Of a stretch of 64,000 nt of DNA, positions 8,902 to 19,698 are shown piece after piece (positions within the stretch are counted from its first letter, which is position 1; every line of letters starts with the position of its first letter). Source of the stretch: Methyloceanibacter superfactus (GTDB lineage: Bacteria; Pseudomonadota; Alphaproteobacteria; Rhizobiales; Methyloligellaceae); assembly GCF_001723305.1 (NCBI RefSeq), contig NZ_LPWF01000036.1:1-64000 (forward strand). Direction: 5' to 3'. The notes beneath the pieces are model-generated. The model was not told the DNA's origin, did no database searches, and worked only from the letters and a program-made list of their open reading frames with translations. The translations under genes and the position numbers were made by a program.

Positions 8902-11900
8902 ATGAGTGCTGCGTCCAAGCTCCCATCTCTGCCGGTCGACGCCTGCTGACAGGCCCGCGAACGATCGCCAGCGGTGTGCCGGAAGGTCTCGACGCGCTCC
9001 TGCTCGGCGAGTTGGCCCGGCATGCCGGCGCGCCCGTGCTGCATGTGGCCCGCGACGCAACCGGCTCGCCACGCTGGAGGAGGCCATCGCCTTCTTCGCC
9101 CCCGACGTCACGGTGTTGAGCTTCCCCGCCTGGGACAGCGTGCCCTATGACCGGGTGGCGCCCAATGCGGAGACCATCGCCAACCGCATCGAAACCCTGT
9201 CGGAGCTGACCGAGCGCGGGACGGACGATCGCACGCCGCTGGTGCTGCTGACCTCCGTCAATGCCGTGCTCCAGCGCGTCCCGCCGCCGGCCTTCATCGC
9301 CGGATCGAGCCTCAGGCTCAAATCCGGAACGTCATGAGCATGAAGGCGCTCATCGAGCGCCTCGAGGCCTCGGGCTATTCGCGCGCCGGCACGGTGACGG
9401 ACCCCGGCCAATACGCGGTGCGCGGCGGCATCCTCGATCTCTTCCCGCCGGGCGGTCAGCCTGTGCGCCTCGACTTCTTCGGCGACACGCTGGAATCCAT
9501 CCGCGCCTTCGATCCCGAAACCCAGCGGACCGAGGCGCGCCTCGATGCGGTCCATTTCTTGCCCATGAGCGAGGTGGCGCTGACGCCCGGCGTGCGCAGC
9601 GCCTTCCGCCAGCGCTATGTGGAGCTGTTCGGTCCCGTGAAGGGCGACGACCCGCTCTACGAGGCGATCTCGGCGGGACACCATCATCAGGGCATGGAGC
9701 ATTGGCTGCCGCTGTTCCATGACGAGCTCGCCACGCTGTTCGACTATCTGCCCGGGGCCGTGGTGACCCTCGACCCGCTCACCGACGATGCACGCAAGGA
9801 TCGGCTGGAACAGATCGCCGATCATTGCGACGCCCGCGCCGGCGCCCTGGAGCGCAAGGCCTTCGGCGCCCCGCCATATCATCCGGTGCCGGTCGACAGC
9901 ATGTTTCTGAGCGAGACGGAGTGGCAGAACGCGCTTTCCGAACGCCAGGTGATCGCCTTCGACACTTTCGAGCACCCCGAGCGTGACGGCGCCAATATCG
10001 TCTCCTTCGGCGGCCGCCAGGGCCGCACCTTCTCGGTCGAGCGCCAGACCGAAGGCGCCAACGTGTTTGACGCCGTGGTCGCCCACGCCAAGCGCCTGAT
10101 CGGCGAGCATCGAATCGTGATCGTCGGCTGCTGGAGCGTCGGCGCACGCGAGCGGCTGGCCACGCTCTTGGCCGAGCATGGCGTTGGCGACACGGTGCGG
10201 GTCGAGAATTTCGCCGATGCCGTGGCCGCGCCACCCGGGGCCACATCCGTCGCCGTGCTGCCGTTGGAGCGCGGCTTCGAGGGGCCGGGCATCGCCGTGA
10301 TTGGCGAGCAGGACATTCTCGGCGACCGGCTCGTGCGCAGTCCCGCGTCAAGAAGGGCAGCGACGCGCTGACCGAGGCGGCGAGCCTCACGGTCGGCGAT
10401 CTCGTGGTCCATGCCGACCACGGCATTGGCCGTTTCGTCGGCCTGTCCACCATCGAGGCCGCGGGCGAGCCGCATGACTGCCTGGAGCTGCACTACCACG
10501 GCGGTGACAAGCTCTATCTGCCGGTGGAGAATATCGAGCTGCTGAGCCGCTACGGTTCCGATGAGTCCAACGTACAGCTCGACCGGCTCGGCGGCGTCGC
10601 CTGGCAGTCGCGCAAGGCCAAGCTCAAGCAGCGCATCCGCGACATGGCGGAGAAGCTGATCAAGGTGGCGGCGATGCGCGAGCTGCGCACCGCGCCGGTG
10701 CTCAACCCGCCGGACGGCACCTATGACGAGTTCTCGGCCGGGTTCCCCTATGAGGAGACCGAGGACCAGGTCACCAGCATCAACGCGGTGCTCGAGGACT
10801 TGGCCAGCGGCCGGCCCATGGACCGGCTGGTCTGCGGCGACGTCGGCTTCGGCAAGACCGAGGTGGCGTTGCGCGCGAGCCTGATCGCCGTGCTCGCCGG
10901 CAAGCAGGTCGCCGTGGTCGTGCCGACCACGCTGCTCGCACGCCAGCATTTCCACACCTTCACCGAGCGCTTCCGCGGCTTCCCGGTGAAGATCGCCCAA
11001 GCCTCGCGCCTGGTGAGCGCCAAGGAGCTCGCCGAGGTCAAGAAGGGCCTGAAAGAGGGCAATATCGATATCGTCATCGGCACCCATGCGCTACTCGGCA
11101 AGTCGATTCAGTTCGCCGATCTCGGTCTCCTCATCGTCGACGAGGAGCAGCATTTCGGCGTGAAGCATAAGGAGCGCCTGAAGGAGCTGCGCGAGGACGT
11201 CCATGTGCTGACACTCACCGCCACGCCCATCCCGCGCACACTGCAACTGGCGCTGTCGGGCGTGCGCGAGTTGTCGCTGATCTCGACCCCGCCGGTCGAT
11301 CGGCTGGCCGTGCGCACCTATGTGACGCCGTTCGATCCCATGACCTTGCGTGAAGCGCTCCTGCGCGAGCGCTTCCGGGGCGGCCAAACGTTCTTCGTGG
11401 TGCCGCGCATCTCCGATCTCGAGGAGGCCGCTGCCTTCCTCCAGGAGCATGCGCCGGAACTGAAGGTGGCGCGCGCCCACGGCCAGATGCCGCCGGGCGA
11501 GCTCGACCAGGTGATGAATGCCTTCTACGACCGCAAATACGATGTGCTGCTTTCGACCACGATCGTCGAGTCGGGTCTCGACATTCCCTCCGCCAACACG
11601 CTCATCGTCTATCGCGCCGACATGTTCGGCCTGGCCCAGCTCTATCAGCTGCGGGGCCGCGTGGGCCGCTCGAAGATCCGCGCCTATGCCTATTTCGCCA
11701 TTCCCGCTGACGGACGCCTGACGCCCGCGGCGGAGAAGCGCCTGAAGGTGCTGCAGTCTCTCGACAAGCTGGGCGCCGGCTTCATCCTGGCGAGCCACGA
11801 TCTCGACATCAGAGGCGCCGGCAATCTTCTCGGCGAGGAACAGTCCGGCCATATCCGCGAAGTGGGCTTCGAGCTCTATCAGTCCATGCTGGAAGAGGCG

Positions 11901-12406
11901 GTCGCCACCCTCAAGGGCGGCGACGAGTCGATCGAGGATCAGTGGAGCCCCCGCATCAATCTCGGCACCTCGGTTCTCATTCCGGAGCCCTACGTCCCCG
12001 ATCTGCAAGTGCGGCTCGGTCTCTATCGCCGCTTGGCGGCGGTGAACAATCAAGAGGCCATCGAGGCTTCGCCGCGGAGCTGATCGACCGCTTCGGTCCG
12101 CTGCCCGAGGAGGTTCGCCATCTCCTCAACGTGGTCGAGATCAAGGGGCTGTGCCGCCAGGCCGGCATCGAGCAAATCGATGCGGGGCCGAAGGGCGCCG
12201 TCATCGCCTTCCGCAACAACGCCTTCGCCAATCCGGAAGGGCTGATCGACTTCATCCGCGAGGCAGGCAAGCAGGTGAAGCTGCAGCCCGATCACCGGCT
12301 CATCTATTACGCCAACTGGCCAGACCCCGAGGACCGCCTGTCCGGCACGCGCGATCTCTTGAAGCGGCTCGCCAAGATCGCTGGCGCGGTGAAGCAGGCG
12401 GCGTAG
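8902..12406 (+). CDS. mfd: Transcription-repair coupling factor, frame broken five times
   Basis: Mfd removes RNA polymerase stalled at lesions and recruits UvrA. The span corresponds to about 1170 codons, normal for Mfd. Visible parts are the UvrB-like N-terminal region (AFFAPDVTVLSFPAWDSVPYD, GQYAVRGGILDLFPPG), the RNA polymerase-interacting domain (GDLVVHADHGIGRFVGL), Walker A GDVGFGKTEVALRA, the DEEQ box IVDEEQHFGVKH, TATPIPRTLQLALSG, and the C-terminal domain starting near AELIDRFGPLPEEV. Frame changes occur near 8942, 9070, 9325, 10350 and 12068; every one moves the frame as a single missing base would. The start ATG 8902 gives MSAASKLPSLPVDA, which continues as LLTGPRTIASGVPEG after the first shift. 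Confidence 0.93.
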
Positions 12407-12413
12407 TTCCGTC

Positions 12414-12439
12414 ATTCCGGCGAACGCCGGAATCCACCG
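12414..12439. repeat. Interspersed palindromic repeat, copy A
   Basis: The segment contains the inverted pair TTCCGGCG / CGCCGGAA and continues into TCCACCG. Nearly the same unit occurs at 47996-48021. It lies just downstream of the mfd stop between convergent genes. Confidence 0.7.
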
Positions 12440-12449
12440 TGGCAGACTG

Positions 12450-14050
12450 CTAGACTTGCGCCAGAATGTCCGCGCGCACGATCTTGCTTTGGGTGTCGCG
12501 CGGAATGTCACGCACCACCAAGAGCTTGTCCGGGAATTTGTAGGGCGACACGCCGCGCTCCATGAGGAAGCGGTGCAGCGCTTCCAGCGACACCGGCGCG
12601 TTGGGCGAAGGCGCGACCGCCGCGAAGATGCGGTCGCCGACGATCGGGTCCGGCAGCACGAAACAGGCGGCGTCGAGAAAGCCCGGATAGGCCTGATAAA
12701 GCCCGTCGAGCTCGGACGCGGCGATGGTGAAGCCGCCATGATGGATCAGCTCCGGATCGCGCTTGACCCGGAAATGCCCGCCCCCTTCCGCCTGGCCGCG
12801 CAAGCCCGTGGCGACGAATCCCTCGCCGTCGCGCGCCGCAGGCCCGTTCGACCGGCCTTGCGGCACCACCGGGCCCCGCAGGAGGAGGTCGCCGGTCTCG
12901 TCGGCGAGCTTGGTCTCCACGAATACGGTGCCGCCCTTGTCCTCGCCGAAATGGACCGGCCCAAGCGGCAATGCGGCGCGGTCCGCGACCGGCGCGGGGC
13001 GCAGCAAGAGACTGGCGAGATCGCCGAACGGGTAGAGATCGAATACCGGCCGGCTCAAATTTTCCGCGGCCATATGGTTCAGCGGCGCTCCCGGATCCGC
13101 AAGCTCGGCCGGCGACCAGACGCGGCCGACGCGCCGGAGCTTGCATTGGGGATCTTTCAGCACGCGGTCGACGCCGAGCTCGGTGAGGATGGCGCTTGGA
13201 AGTGCCGTCACCGACGCGTCCGAGGTGAGGATCTGCTGCACGAACATGCCGTAGTCGAAGGGGTGATGTTGCACCAGCGTGGCGCCCGCGATCAGCCACG
13301 GCGCCAAACCGAGGGCGAAGCCGATCGGGCCGGTCAAGGGGTAAGCGTTGAGGATCACGTCGCTGCGATCGAGCCCGAGCGACAGCACCGCCATCGCCCC
13401 TTGCGCCAGGATCTCGTCCTCCTGACGGAAGATCGGAACGAGCGGTACGCTGGCCCGGGCGGTGAAAGTGATGAGCGAGGGACCGCCATGGCTGCGCGGC
13501 CTGACAACGTCACGCGGCAGGCGCCCCGCGGCGATCACGTCGTCAAGAGACGTGACACCGTCGGGAAGATCGCGGCCGAAGCCGAGCACGAAGCGCACCG
13601 ATAGCCGCGTGGCGGCAACGTCGCGCAAGATCTCGGCGGGTCTGTCGTCGGCGAAATGGGAGACGCCGAGCAACGCCTTTGGCTCCAGCGCGTCGCAAAC
13701 CCTGGCGAGCTCCATCGACCGCCACAGCATGGGCACCGCGGCAACGGTGAGCCCGGCCCGCCAGGCGCCCAGCAGCACCAGCGGCGCTCGACCAGATTCG
13801 GGAGCTGCAGCACGATCCTGTCGCCGCGCTCCAGGCCGAGGTGGACGAAGAAGGCCGCGAGTGCATCCACGGTCGCGTCCGCCTCGCCATAGGTGAAGGC
13901 GCGCGGCCCGCCGAGGCCGAGCAGCTGACGGTTCGGTGGATCGCTCAGAGCCGGCGCCTCGGGCTTCTGCTCCGCCCGCCGCCGCAGCAACCCGTCGGCC
14001 GTGATCGGGGCGCTGTCCTCCTCGGACTCGGGGATTGCGAGCGTGCTCAT
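12450..14050 (-). CDS. Degenerate AMP-dependent acyl-CoA synthetase-like protein, one frameshift
   Basis: The overall order is that of ANL superfamily adenylating enzymes: an N-terminal part with LPNLVE and VLLGAWRAGLTVAAVPM, a middle domain, and a C-terminal lid with HHGGFTIAASELD and VRDIPRDTQSKIVRADIL. The N-terminus from ATG 14050 (MSTLAIPESEED) joins the downstream frame across one missing base near 13800. Several motifs are atypical. The Thr/Ser/Gly-rich P-loop is replaced by FTARASVPLVPIFR, the usual TGD has become ATGLRG, and the lid Gly before the catalytic Lys is Ser (SKI). It may be a divergent or non-catalytic member. Substrate is unknown. Confidence 0.75.
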
Positions 14051-14073
14051 GGCGCAAGGTTCATGTCATAAGC

Positions 14074-15942
14074 TCATGGGCCGACTGCGTGCCGGGTGTT
14101 GCCGCTGCCGGCCTTGTCCGACGGGTCGATCCACCACGTGTCGATCTGATAGCCGTAGAGCGGGGTCACATGGGGCCGCTTCAGCGCACGCCAATGGGCG
14201 ACCCATTGCCGTGGCAGATGGAACAGCGGCACGACGTAGTCGCCCGAGAGCAGCACGCGATCGAGCGCGCGCACCGCCGATACGAAGCTCGACCGGTCCT
14301 CGGCCTTCAGCACCGCCGCGATCATGGCATCGACCGCCTCGCTCTTGACGCCCGGATAGTTGAACGACCCCTCGGTCGCCGCCGCTTCGCTGCCCCAGCG
14401 GAACGACTGCTCGTTCCCCGGCGAAAGCGACACCGGCCAAAAATACTGGATCATGTCGAAGTCGTAGGTCTGCTTGCGCCGCTGATATTGAGCGGAGTCA
14501 ACCTGCCGGATTCGAGCCTCGATGCCCACCTGTTTCAAGGCACGTGCATAGGTGAGGAGCAGCCGCTCTTGCGCCCGGGTCGCGGCGAGGATTTCGAAGG
14601 TGAAGGGCGCGCCAGTCGCGGCGTTCACCAGCACGCCGTCCTTCAGCCGGTAGCCGGCCTCCTCCAGGAGCTTCAGCGCCTCGACGCGGCCCTCACGGTT
14701 CTGCCCGCTGTCGTCGCTGACCGGAAAGGAGAAGTTTCCGTCCATGATCGCGGGCTTCACCGCGTCGGGGTAGGGCGCCAACAACGCACGCTCGGTGGCG
14801 TCGGCCGGACGCCCATGCGAGGACAGTTCCGAGCGGTCGAAATAGCTTTCGGTGCGCGCATACTGCCCGTGATACAGCGTGCGGTTTACCCATTCGAAGT
14901 CGAACAGCTTGATCAGGGCCTGACGCACGCGCGGATCGGCGAAGATGGCCTTGCGCGTGTTGAAGGCGAGCGCGGACATGCCGGCGGGCGTCTCGACGGG
15001 CAGCGCCTCCTTGACGACGCGGCCCTCATCCAGAGCAGGGAAGTCATAGCCTTCCGTCCAGCGGGTTGGATCGTCCTCGTTGCGAAGCTGCACGAGCCCT
15101 GATTTGAACGCCTCGAACATGCTGCCGGCGTCCCGGTAATAGTCGAAGCGGATCTCGTCGAAATTGTAGTGACCGCGATTGACCGGCAGGTCCCGGCCCC
15201 AATAGGCGGGATCGCGCTTGTAGGTGATACTCTTGCCCGGATCGACCTTGTCGATGACGTAAGGCCCGCTGCCGATCGGCGCCTCGAGCGTGGTCTTCTC
15301 GAACGTGTCGGGCGTGAACAGATGGCTCGGCAACACCGGCATCAGCCCCATGATCAGCGGCATCTCCCGGTCGCCCGTGTCGTCGAAGGTGAAGCGGACC
15401 TTGCGGTCGCCGGTCTTCTCCACCTTCGCCACCTTCTTGTAATAGGAGCGATGGTTGGGCCGCCCGTGATCGCGCAACACCTGATGCGAAAAGATCACAT
15501 CGTCCACGGTGATTGGCGTGCCGTCGGAGAATTTGGCGGCGGGGTTCAGGGTGAACTCGACCCAAGACCGGTCCGCCGGCGTCTCCACCGCTTCGGCGAT
15601 CAGGCCGTAGAGGGTGAAGGCTCGTCGAACGCCGCGCATCAGGCTCTCATAGACATACTCCCGCACGCCCTCCGCTGACACGCCTTTGACGATCAGGGGG
15701 TTCAGGCTGTCGAAGGAGCCCCGCACGGCAAAGGTCGCACGGCCCCCTTTGGGGCCACTGGGATTGGCGTAGCGGAAATGGCTGAAATCAGGCTCTTCCC
15801 GCGGGGTGCCGTGCATGGCAAGGCCCGTCGTAGGCTCAGCCCGGCCGCTGCCTGGGAACAGCGCCAGCCCCAGCATCAGCAGCAAAATAGGGGCTTTCAA
15901 CCGCGACCCGGCATGGCTATAGATGCCCACGCAATTTACCAT
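14074..15942 (-). CDS. Extracellular solute-binding protein, family 5 (peptide/YejA-like)
   Basis: The protein is 622 residues with a signal peptide in the first 36 (KAPILLLMLGLALFPGSGRA). Family 5 features are clear: SFDSLNPLIVKG, the segment DGTPITVDDVIFSHQVLRDH, GSGPYVIDKVDPGKSITYKRDP and DPRVRQALIKLFDFEW. Such proteins capture oligopeptides or similar ligands in the periplasm for an ABC importer. The longer form with AMHGTPREEPDFSHFRYANPSGPKGG resembles YejA-type binding proteins. No permease or ATPase gene is adjacent, so the partner transporter is encoded elsewhere. It overlaps nothing and has its own upstream gap toward ialB. Confidence 0.9.
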   Translation of the reverse strand: MVNCVGIYSHAGSRLKAPILLLMLGLALFPGSGRAEPTTGLAMHGTPREEPDFSHFRYANPSGPKGGRATFAVRGSFDSLNPLIVKGVSAEGVREYVYESLMRGVRRAFTLYGLIAEAVETPADRSWVEFTLNPAAKFSDGTPITVDDVIFSHQVLRDHGRPNHRSYYKKVAKVEKTGDRKVRFTFDDTGDREMPLIMGLMPVLPSHLFTPDTFEKTTLEAPIGSGPYVIDKVDPGKSITYKRDPAYWGRDLPVNRGHYNFDEIRFDYYRDAGSMFEAFKSGLVQLRNEDDPTRWTEGYDFPALDEGRVVKEALPVETPAGMSALAFNTRKAIFADPRVRQALIKLFDFEWVNRTLYHGQYARTESYFDRSELSSHGRPADATERALLAPYPDAVKPAIMDGNFSFPVSDDSGQNREGRVEALKLLEEAGYRLKDGVLVNAATGAPFTFEILAATRAQERLLLTYARALKQVGIEARIRQVDSAQYQRRKQTYDFDMIQYFWPVSLSPGNEQSFRWGSEAAATEGSFNYPGVKSEAVDAMIAAVLKAEDRSSFVSAVRALDRVLLSGDYVVPLFHLPRQWVAHWRALKRPHVTPLYGYQIDTWWIDPSDKAGSGNTRHAVGP

Positions 15943-16167
15943 GAGTTCAAGGGTAGCATCCCTGGCACGACAATCCGACGCCGCAAGCTATCTCCCCGCG
16001 AACGAAAAAGGTTAGAACTCTGGAGGGCGCGGCCAAGAAACTCCCGTGGTCGTGGTTTTAAGGCCACGTCTACGCCGCATTTCGGGTATTGATCCGAGTA
16101 TTAGGGAGCGGGCACGGGGTACTTCTGGCAGGCCTGAGCCAGTCCGCAAATAGAGGAAGGTCGATTG

Positions 16168-16944
16168 ATGATCTGGTCCAAGGATCGATGGAACACGCTG
16201 AGCCGCAGCGCGGGTCGTTGGATGCTGGGTGCGGGTGTTGTTGCGCTGGCCATTGCCACCGTGGCGCCCGTGACTTTGGCACAACAGGCCCAGCCGAAAT
16301 CCACGGCGGCTCCGAAGACGTCCGCCGCGCCAGCCGCGACGCCGGCTCCGGGACAGTCCCCGGACGACGCCTGGGTGAAGCTCTGCATGAAGAACGAGCA
16401 GAGCGGCAACAAGCAGATTTGCCTGATCAACCATGAGGGCCTCGAGCCGAATACCGGCATGGTTCTCATCGCCGCCGCCGTACGCAAGGCGGAAGGCGAG
16501 GACAAGCAGCAGCTTCTCATCAGGGTGCCGACTGCTTATGCGCTGGTGATTCCGGCGGGTGTGCAGATCCGCATCGACGAGGAGCAGCCGATCCAGCTGC
16601 AATACTCGCTCTGCTTCCCGACCAGCTGTCAGGTGCAGATGGAGCTGACCGACGAGCTCTACAACAAGATGCGCGCCGGCAAGCAGATGGTCGTGGCCGC
16701 GATGAACATCCAGCAGAAGACCATGGGCTTCCCCGTGCCGCTGACCGGGTTCAGCAAGGCTTATGACGGCCCGCCGGTCGACAACGCCAAATACGAGGAG
16801 CAGCGCCGTCAGTTGATGGAGATGTTCCGCAAGCGTCAGGCCGAGCTTGCCGCCAAGGCGAAGCAGGGCCAGGCGGCGGCGGGTGCCGCCGCGGCGCCGG
16901 GCAATGCGACCGCCCAGCAGAAAGCCCCGCCCGCGACGCCTTAA
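16168..16944 (+). CDS. Invasion-associated locus B (IalB) family protein
   Basis: A signal peptide (GAGVVALAIATVAPVTLAQQ) precedes an Ala/Pro linker and a beta-rich domain with four spaced cysteines, including WVKLCMKNE, KQICLINHEG and LCFPTSCQV. The ending GFPVPLTGFSKAYDGPPVDN is characteristic of IalB proteins. The family was named for a Bartonella invasion factor, but in environmental Hyphomicrobiales it is a periplasmic protein of uncertain role. The C-terminal tail is Ala/Gln-rich and probably disordered. A GAGGAAGG ribosome binding site at 16153-16160 sits 7 bp before ATG 16168, so this start is preferred over TTG 16165. Confidence 0.88.
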   Translation: MIWSKDRWNTLSRSAGRWMLGAGVVALAIATVAPVTLAQQAQPKSTAAPKTSAAPAATPAPGQSPDDAWVKLCMKNEQSGNKQICLINHEGLEPNTGMVLIAAAVRKAEGEDKQQLLIRVPTAYALVIPAGVQIRIDEEQPIQLQYSLCFPTSCQVQMELTDELYNKMRAGKQMVVAAMNIQQKTMGFPVPLTGFSKAYDGPPVDNAKYEEQRRQLMEMFRKRQAELAAKAKQGQAAAGAAAAPGNATAQQKAPPATP

Positions 16945-16967
16945 GGGTAGGGTTCGACGAGAAATCG

Positions 16968-17001
16968 AAAAGGCCCGCCGGATGACCGGGGCGGCCTTTT
17001 T
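16968..17001. terminator. Bidirectional intrinsic terminator between ialB and hspQ
   Basis: A GC-rich hairpin (GGCCCGCC ... GGCGGCC) is flanked by AAAA on the left and TTTTT on the right. It lies between two convergent genes, so it can end transcription from both sides. Confidence 0.85.
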
Positions 17002-17018
17002 CATGTCTTGATGCCTGC

Positions 17019-17351
17019 CTAGTGCTCTTGCAGGAAGCGGAAGCGGAACACGCCCTCCCGCAAATCCTCGAACAACTCCGGAACCTGCGGATGGCGCAAC
17101 GGCTCGTCGGACGCGTCGGGCACGAGATTCTGCTCTGACACATAGGCGATGTACTCGGTGTCGGCATTCTCGGCGAGCAAGTGGTAGAAGGGTTGATCCT
17201 TCTGCGGCCGGACATCCTGGGGAATGGACGCGTACCATTCCTCGGTATTCGAGAATGTCGGATCGACGTCGAAAATCACGCCGCGAAACGGATAGAGCCG
17301 GTGGCGCACCACCTGGCCGATCTGAAATCTGGCGTTGCGGATGGTAGACAT
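17019..17351 (-). CDS. hspQ: HspQ / YccV-like heat shock and hemimethylated DNA-binding family protein
   Basis: The 110-residue protein shows the family core: RFQIGQVVRHRLYPFRGVIFDVDP near the N-terminus, then EEWYASIPQDVRPQKDQPFYHLLAEN and YVSEQNLVPD. HspQ was linked to control of DnaA and acts as a Lon specificity enhancer in enterobacteria; whether that holds here is not known. The start ATG 17351 gives the usual N-terminal length. The gene ends just beside the bidirectional terminator shared with ialB. Confidence 0.92.
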   Translation of the reverse strand: MSTIRNARFQIGQVVRHRLYPFRGVIFDVDPTFSNTEEWYASIPQDVRPQKDQPFYHLLAENADTEYIAYVSEQNLVPDASDEPLRHPQVPELFEDLREGVFRFRFLQEH

Positions 17352-17429
17352 TACAACGTTACCTATCCCCGAGTCTTTGTGACGATAAGATCGCGGCCTA
17401 CCGAGGCTGTCAACGCAGATAAACGCATC

Positions 17430-18347
17430 TCACCACCAGCGGCGGTTGGACCACATGAACTGCTCGGGCGCCTCGCGGATCCAAACCTCGAAGTGGCGCT
17501 GGATCGCCGCGGTGATGGAGCGGATGTCCTCCGCCTGATTGTTGGTACGCGGAATGCGCAGCTCGTTGACGTTGATGTCGAAGCAAGCGCGCTTACCGAT
17601 GCGCACGCAACGCCCGATCCAGATGCGCGCGCCGACGCGCCGCGCGATCATGGCGGCGATGGGCATGCTCTTAGCCGGATAGCCGAAGAACGGCACCTCG
17701 ATTCCGTTGGCGTCGTAGAGATCGGAGATGAAGCCGAGACGGCCGCCCTGGCGCACATAGTCCATGATCAGGCGCGCGGTCTTGTGCGTCTCGTCCTGTC
17801 CCGCCGTTCGCCCGCGGCCGAACAGTCCTCCGGGATAGAGCGTCTCGCGCTGCGCCCGCAGATAGCGGTCGACGTAAGGGTTCTTCACTTGCCGGTAGAC
17901 GCCGGCGGGTTTCACGCCCGCGAGCATCACCGGCCACATGCCGATCTCCCAATTGCCCATATGCATGGTGACGATCAGGGCAGGGCCCATCTTGTCCTTG
18001 TAGCGACCGATCCAGTGGCCGTTGGTGACGTGCAGCCGGCCCGGATCTTTTAGGATGCGGTCGATATTCATGGTCTCGACCATGACGCGGCCGAGATTGT
18101 CCCAGGCCCCAATTGCTATGCGCTCGCGCTCTTCAGGCGACTTCTCCGGAAAAGCACGCGCGAGATTGGCCAGCGCCCGCTTATGCCGGCGGTTGCGCTT
18201 GCCGAGCACACGCCAGAAGAAGGCCGAGATGTCGCCGGCAGTGTCGACAGGCAGTAGGCGCACCAACCCGATGAGGAACCGCAAGCCGGCATATTCCAGC
18301 CGGTAGCGCAGATCGCGGGCAAAGGGCAGGTTGAAGCTGTTGGCCAC
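17430..18347 (-). CDS. Lipid A biosynthesis (LpxL/HtrB-type) acyltransferase
   Basis: The 305-residue inner-membrane protein has an N-terminal hydrophobic stretch (YAGLRFLIGLVRLLPV) and the HX4E catalytic motif as HMGNWE, with supporting motifs GVYRQVKNPYVDRYLRAQRE and GGRLGFISDLYDANGIEVPFFG. This family adds secondary acyl chains to lipid A at the cytoplasmic face of the inner membrane. Which chain or position is modified cannot be told from sequence. The next minus-strand gene, the UbiH-type hydroxylase, lies upstream across a 124-bp gap with no visible functional link. Confidence 0.88.
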   Translation of the reverse strand: MANSFNLPFARDLRYRLEYAGLRFLIGLVRLLPVDTAGDISAFFWRVLGKRNRRHKRALANLARAFPEKSPEERERIAIGAWDNLGRVMVETMNIDRILKDPGRLHVTNGHWIGRYKDKMGPALIVTMHMGNWEIGMWPVMLAGVKPAGVYRQVKNPYVDRYLRAQRETLYPGGLFGRGRTAGQDETHKTARLIMDYVRQGGRLGFISDLYDANGIEVPFFGYPAKSMPIAAMIARRVGARIWIGRCVRIGKRACFDINVNELRIPRTNNQAEDIRSITAAIQRHFEVWIREAPEQFMWSNRRWW

Positions 18348-18471
18348 AGAGGCTTCCTTCTATTGGCTTTTTTGGGCTGGCAGGGCCGCAGAATGCAAGC
18401 CCACCCTCATGGCCAAACTGACGGGTAGCGTCAAGCGGCCAAAGCGAGGCGTCGAACGCGCTGGCGAGGGA

Positions 18472-19698
18472 TCAAGCTGCGGGCTGCATCAGGCTCGGCA
18501 GTGTGGCGGGCGGCGCCAGGCCGGCGCGCATGATCATGCGCCGCAACGGCGCCAGCGCATTCAGGCCGTGGAGCACGAGGCCGCGGGCCGCCTGAACCGG
18601 CAAAAGACCGGTGAGCAGCGACCGGTTGAGAAGATCGACGCCGACGGTGCGTGACAGCACGTCGAGCTGGCGGGCGCGGACGTAAGCCGACAGCACCGAC
18701 GACCCGCCGGGATCGTGGCCCCGGCGCAGCGCCGCGGCGAGCAGAACGGCCAAGGCGGCGGCATCGCGCAGGCCGAGATTGAGCCCTTGCGCGCCGATCG
18801 GCGGCAGAATGTGCGCGGCTTCGCCGATGAGGGCCGTGCGGTTGGCGGCGAGTTGCTTGGCGGTCAAGCCGGCCACGGGAAACTGCGCGCGCGCGCCGAC
18901 CGCGGTGATCTCGCCGAGGGCATCGCCGAGGCGGTTCTGTAGCAAGGCGGCGAAGGCTGCGTCGTCGCCGGCCATCACCTCCTCGATCTCCGCCGTGCTG
19001 CCCACCCAGATCAGGCTCGACAGAAGTGGGTCCGGCATGGGCACCGTGGTGACCGAGCCGGATTCCCGGTGCAACTCCGTCGAGACGCCGTCATGGGGTC
19101 GCGTATGGTGGAAGCTCGAGGCGATCGCGGCTTGGTCGTAGCGCCATTCGCTCACGGCGATGCCGGCGGCGATACGGCAGACCGAACGCCTGCCGTCGGC
19201 GCCGGCCACGAGCCGCGCGATGAGGGCGCGGTCCCCGCTCACTGTGAGGCGGGCCTCGCGGTCGCCGATCTGCACGGCCTCGACGCTTGCGGGAATGACG
19301 GCGGGCAAGATCTCTTCCGCGCGGGCATAAAGCATCTCGACCAGCGTCGTGTTGGCGATGTTGTAGCCGAAGGCCTCTAGGCCGAGCTCGCGGGAATCGA
19401 AGGCGATGTCGGGCGAGCGGAACAGGCTGCGCGAGGCGTCGATGATGCGGATGACCTTGAGCGCCGCCGCATGCGGGATGAGCGGCTCCCACACCTCCAA
19501 CCGCTTCAGGAAGTCGACGGAGCTTGTGAGCAGAGCCGCCGTCCTGGTCTCGGGACGCGCCGGTAGGGCCTTCGGCGGCGGCGGTCCGACAAGGGCCACC
19601 CGAGCGCCCAGATGCGCGAGCGCCAACGCCGCGGCGATACCGGCCGGGCCGGCGCCTACGACGGCGACGTCGTAGATCGCGCCATCATTTGCGGTCAC
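18472..19698 (-). CDS. UbiH/UbiF-type FAD-dependent hydroxylase (ubiquinone biosynthesis)
   Basis: The start is taken as GTG 19698, giving TANDGAIYDVAVVGAGPAGIA, with the dinucleotide-binding GAGPAG close to the N-terminus as usual; an in-frame upstream extension to 19857 has no family character. The second FAD motifs are ADGRRSVCR and GEAAHILPPIGAQGLNLGLRDA. These flavin monooxygenases hydroxylate the ubiquinone ring, with different members acting at C1, C5 or C6. Which position this one modifies is undetermined. The protein is 408 residues, normal for the group. Confidence 0.88.
   Translation of the reverse strand: MTANDGAIYDVAVVGAGPAGIAAALALAHLGARVALVGPPPPKALPARPETRTAALLTSSVDFLKRLEVWEPLIPHAAALKVIRIIDASRSLFRSPDIAFDSRELGLEAFGYNIANTTLVEMLYARAEEILPAVIPASVEAVQIGDREARLTVSGDRALIARLVAGADGRRSVCRIAAGIAVSEWRYDQAAIASSFHHTRPHDGVSTELHRESGSVTTVPMPDPLLSSLIWVGSTAEIEEVMAGDDAAFAALLQNRLGDALGEITAVGARAQFPVAGLTAKQLAANRTALIGEAAHILPPIGAQGLNLGLRDAAALAVLLAAALRRGHDPGGSSVLSAYVRARQLDVLSRTVGVDLLNRSLLTGLLPVQAARGLVLHGLNALAPLRRMIMRAGLAPPATLPSLMQPAA

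Noticed and set aside
2445..12068. Programmed ribosomal frameshifting in glmS or mfd
   Set aside because: There are too many sites, without slippery heptamers or a common structure, and in genes not known to use recoding. Random indels explain them better.
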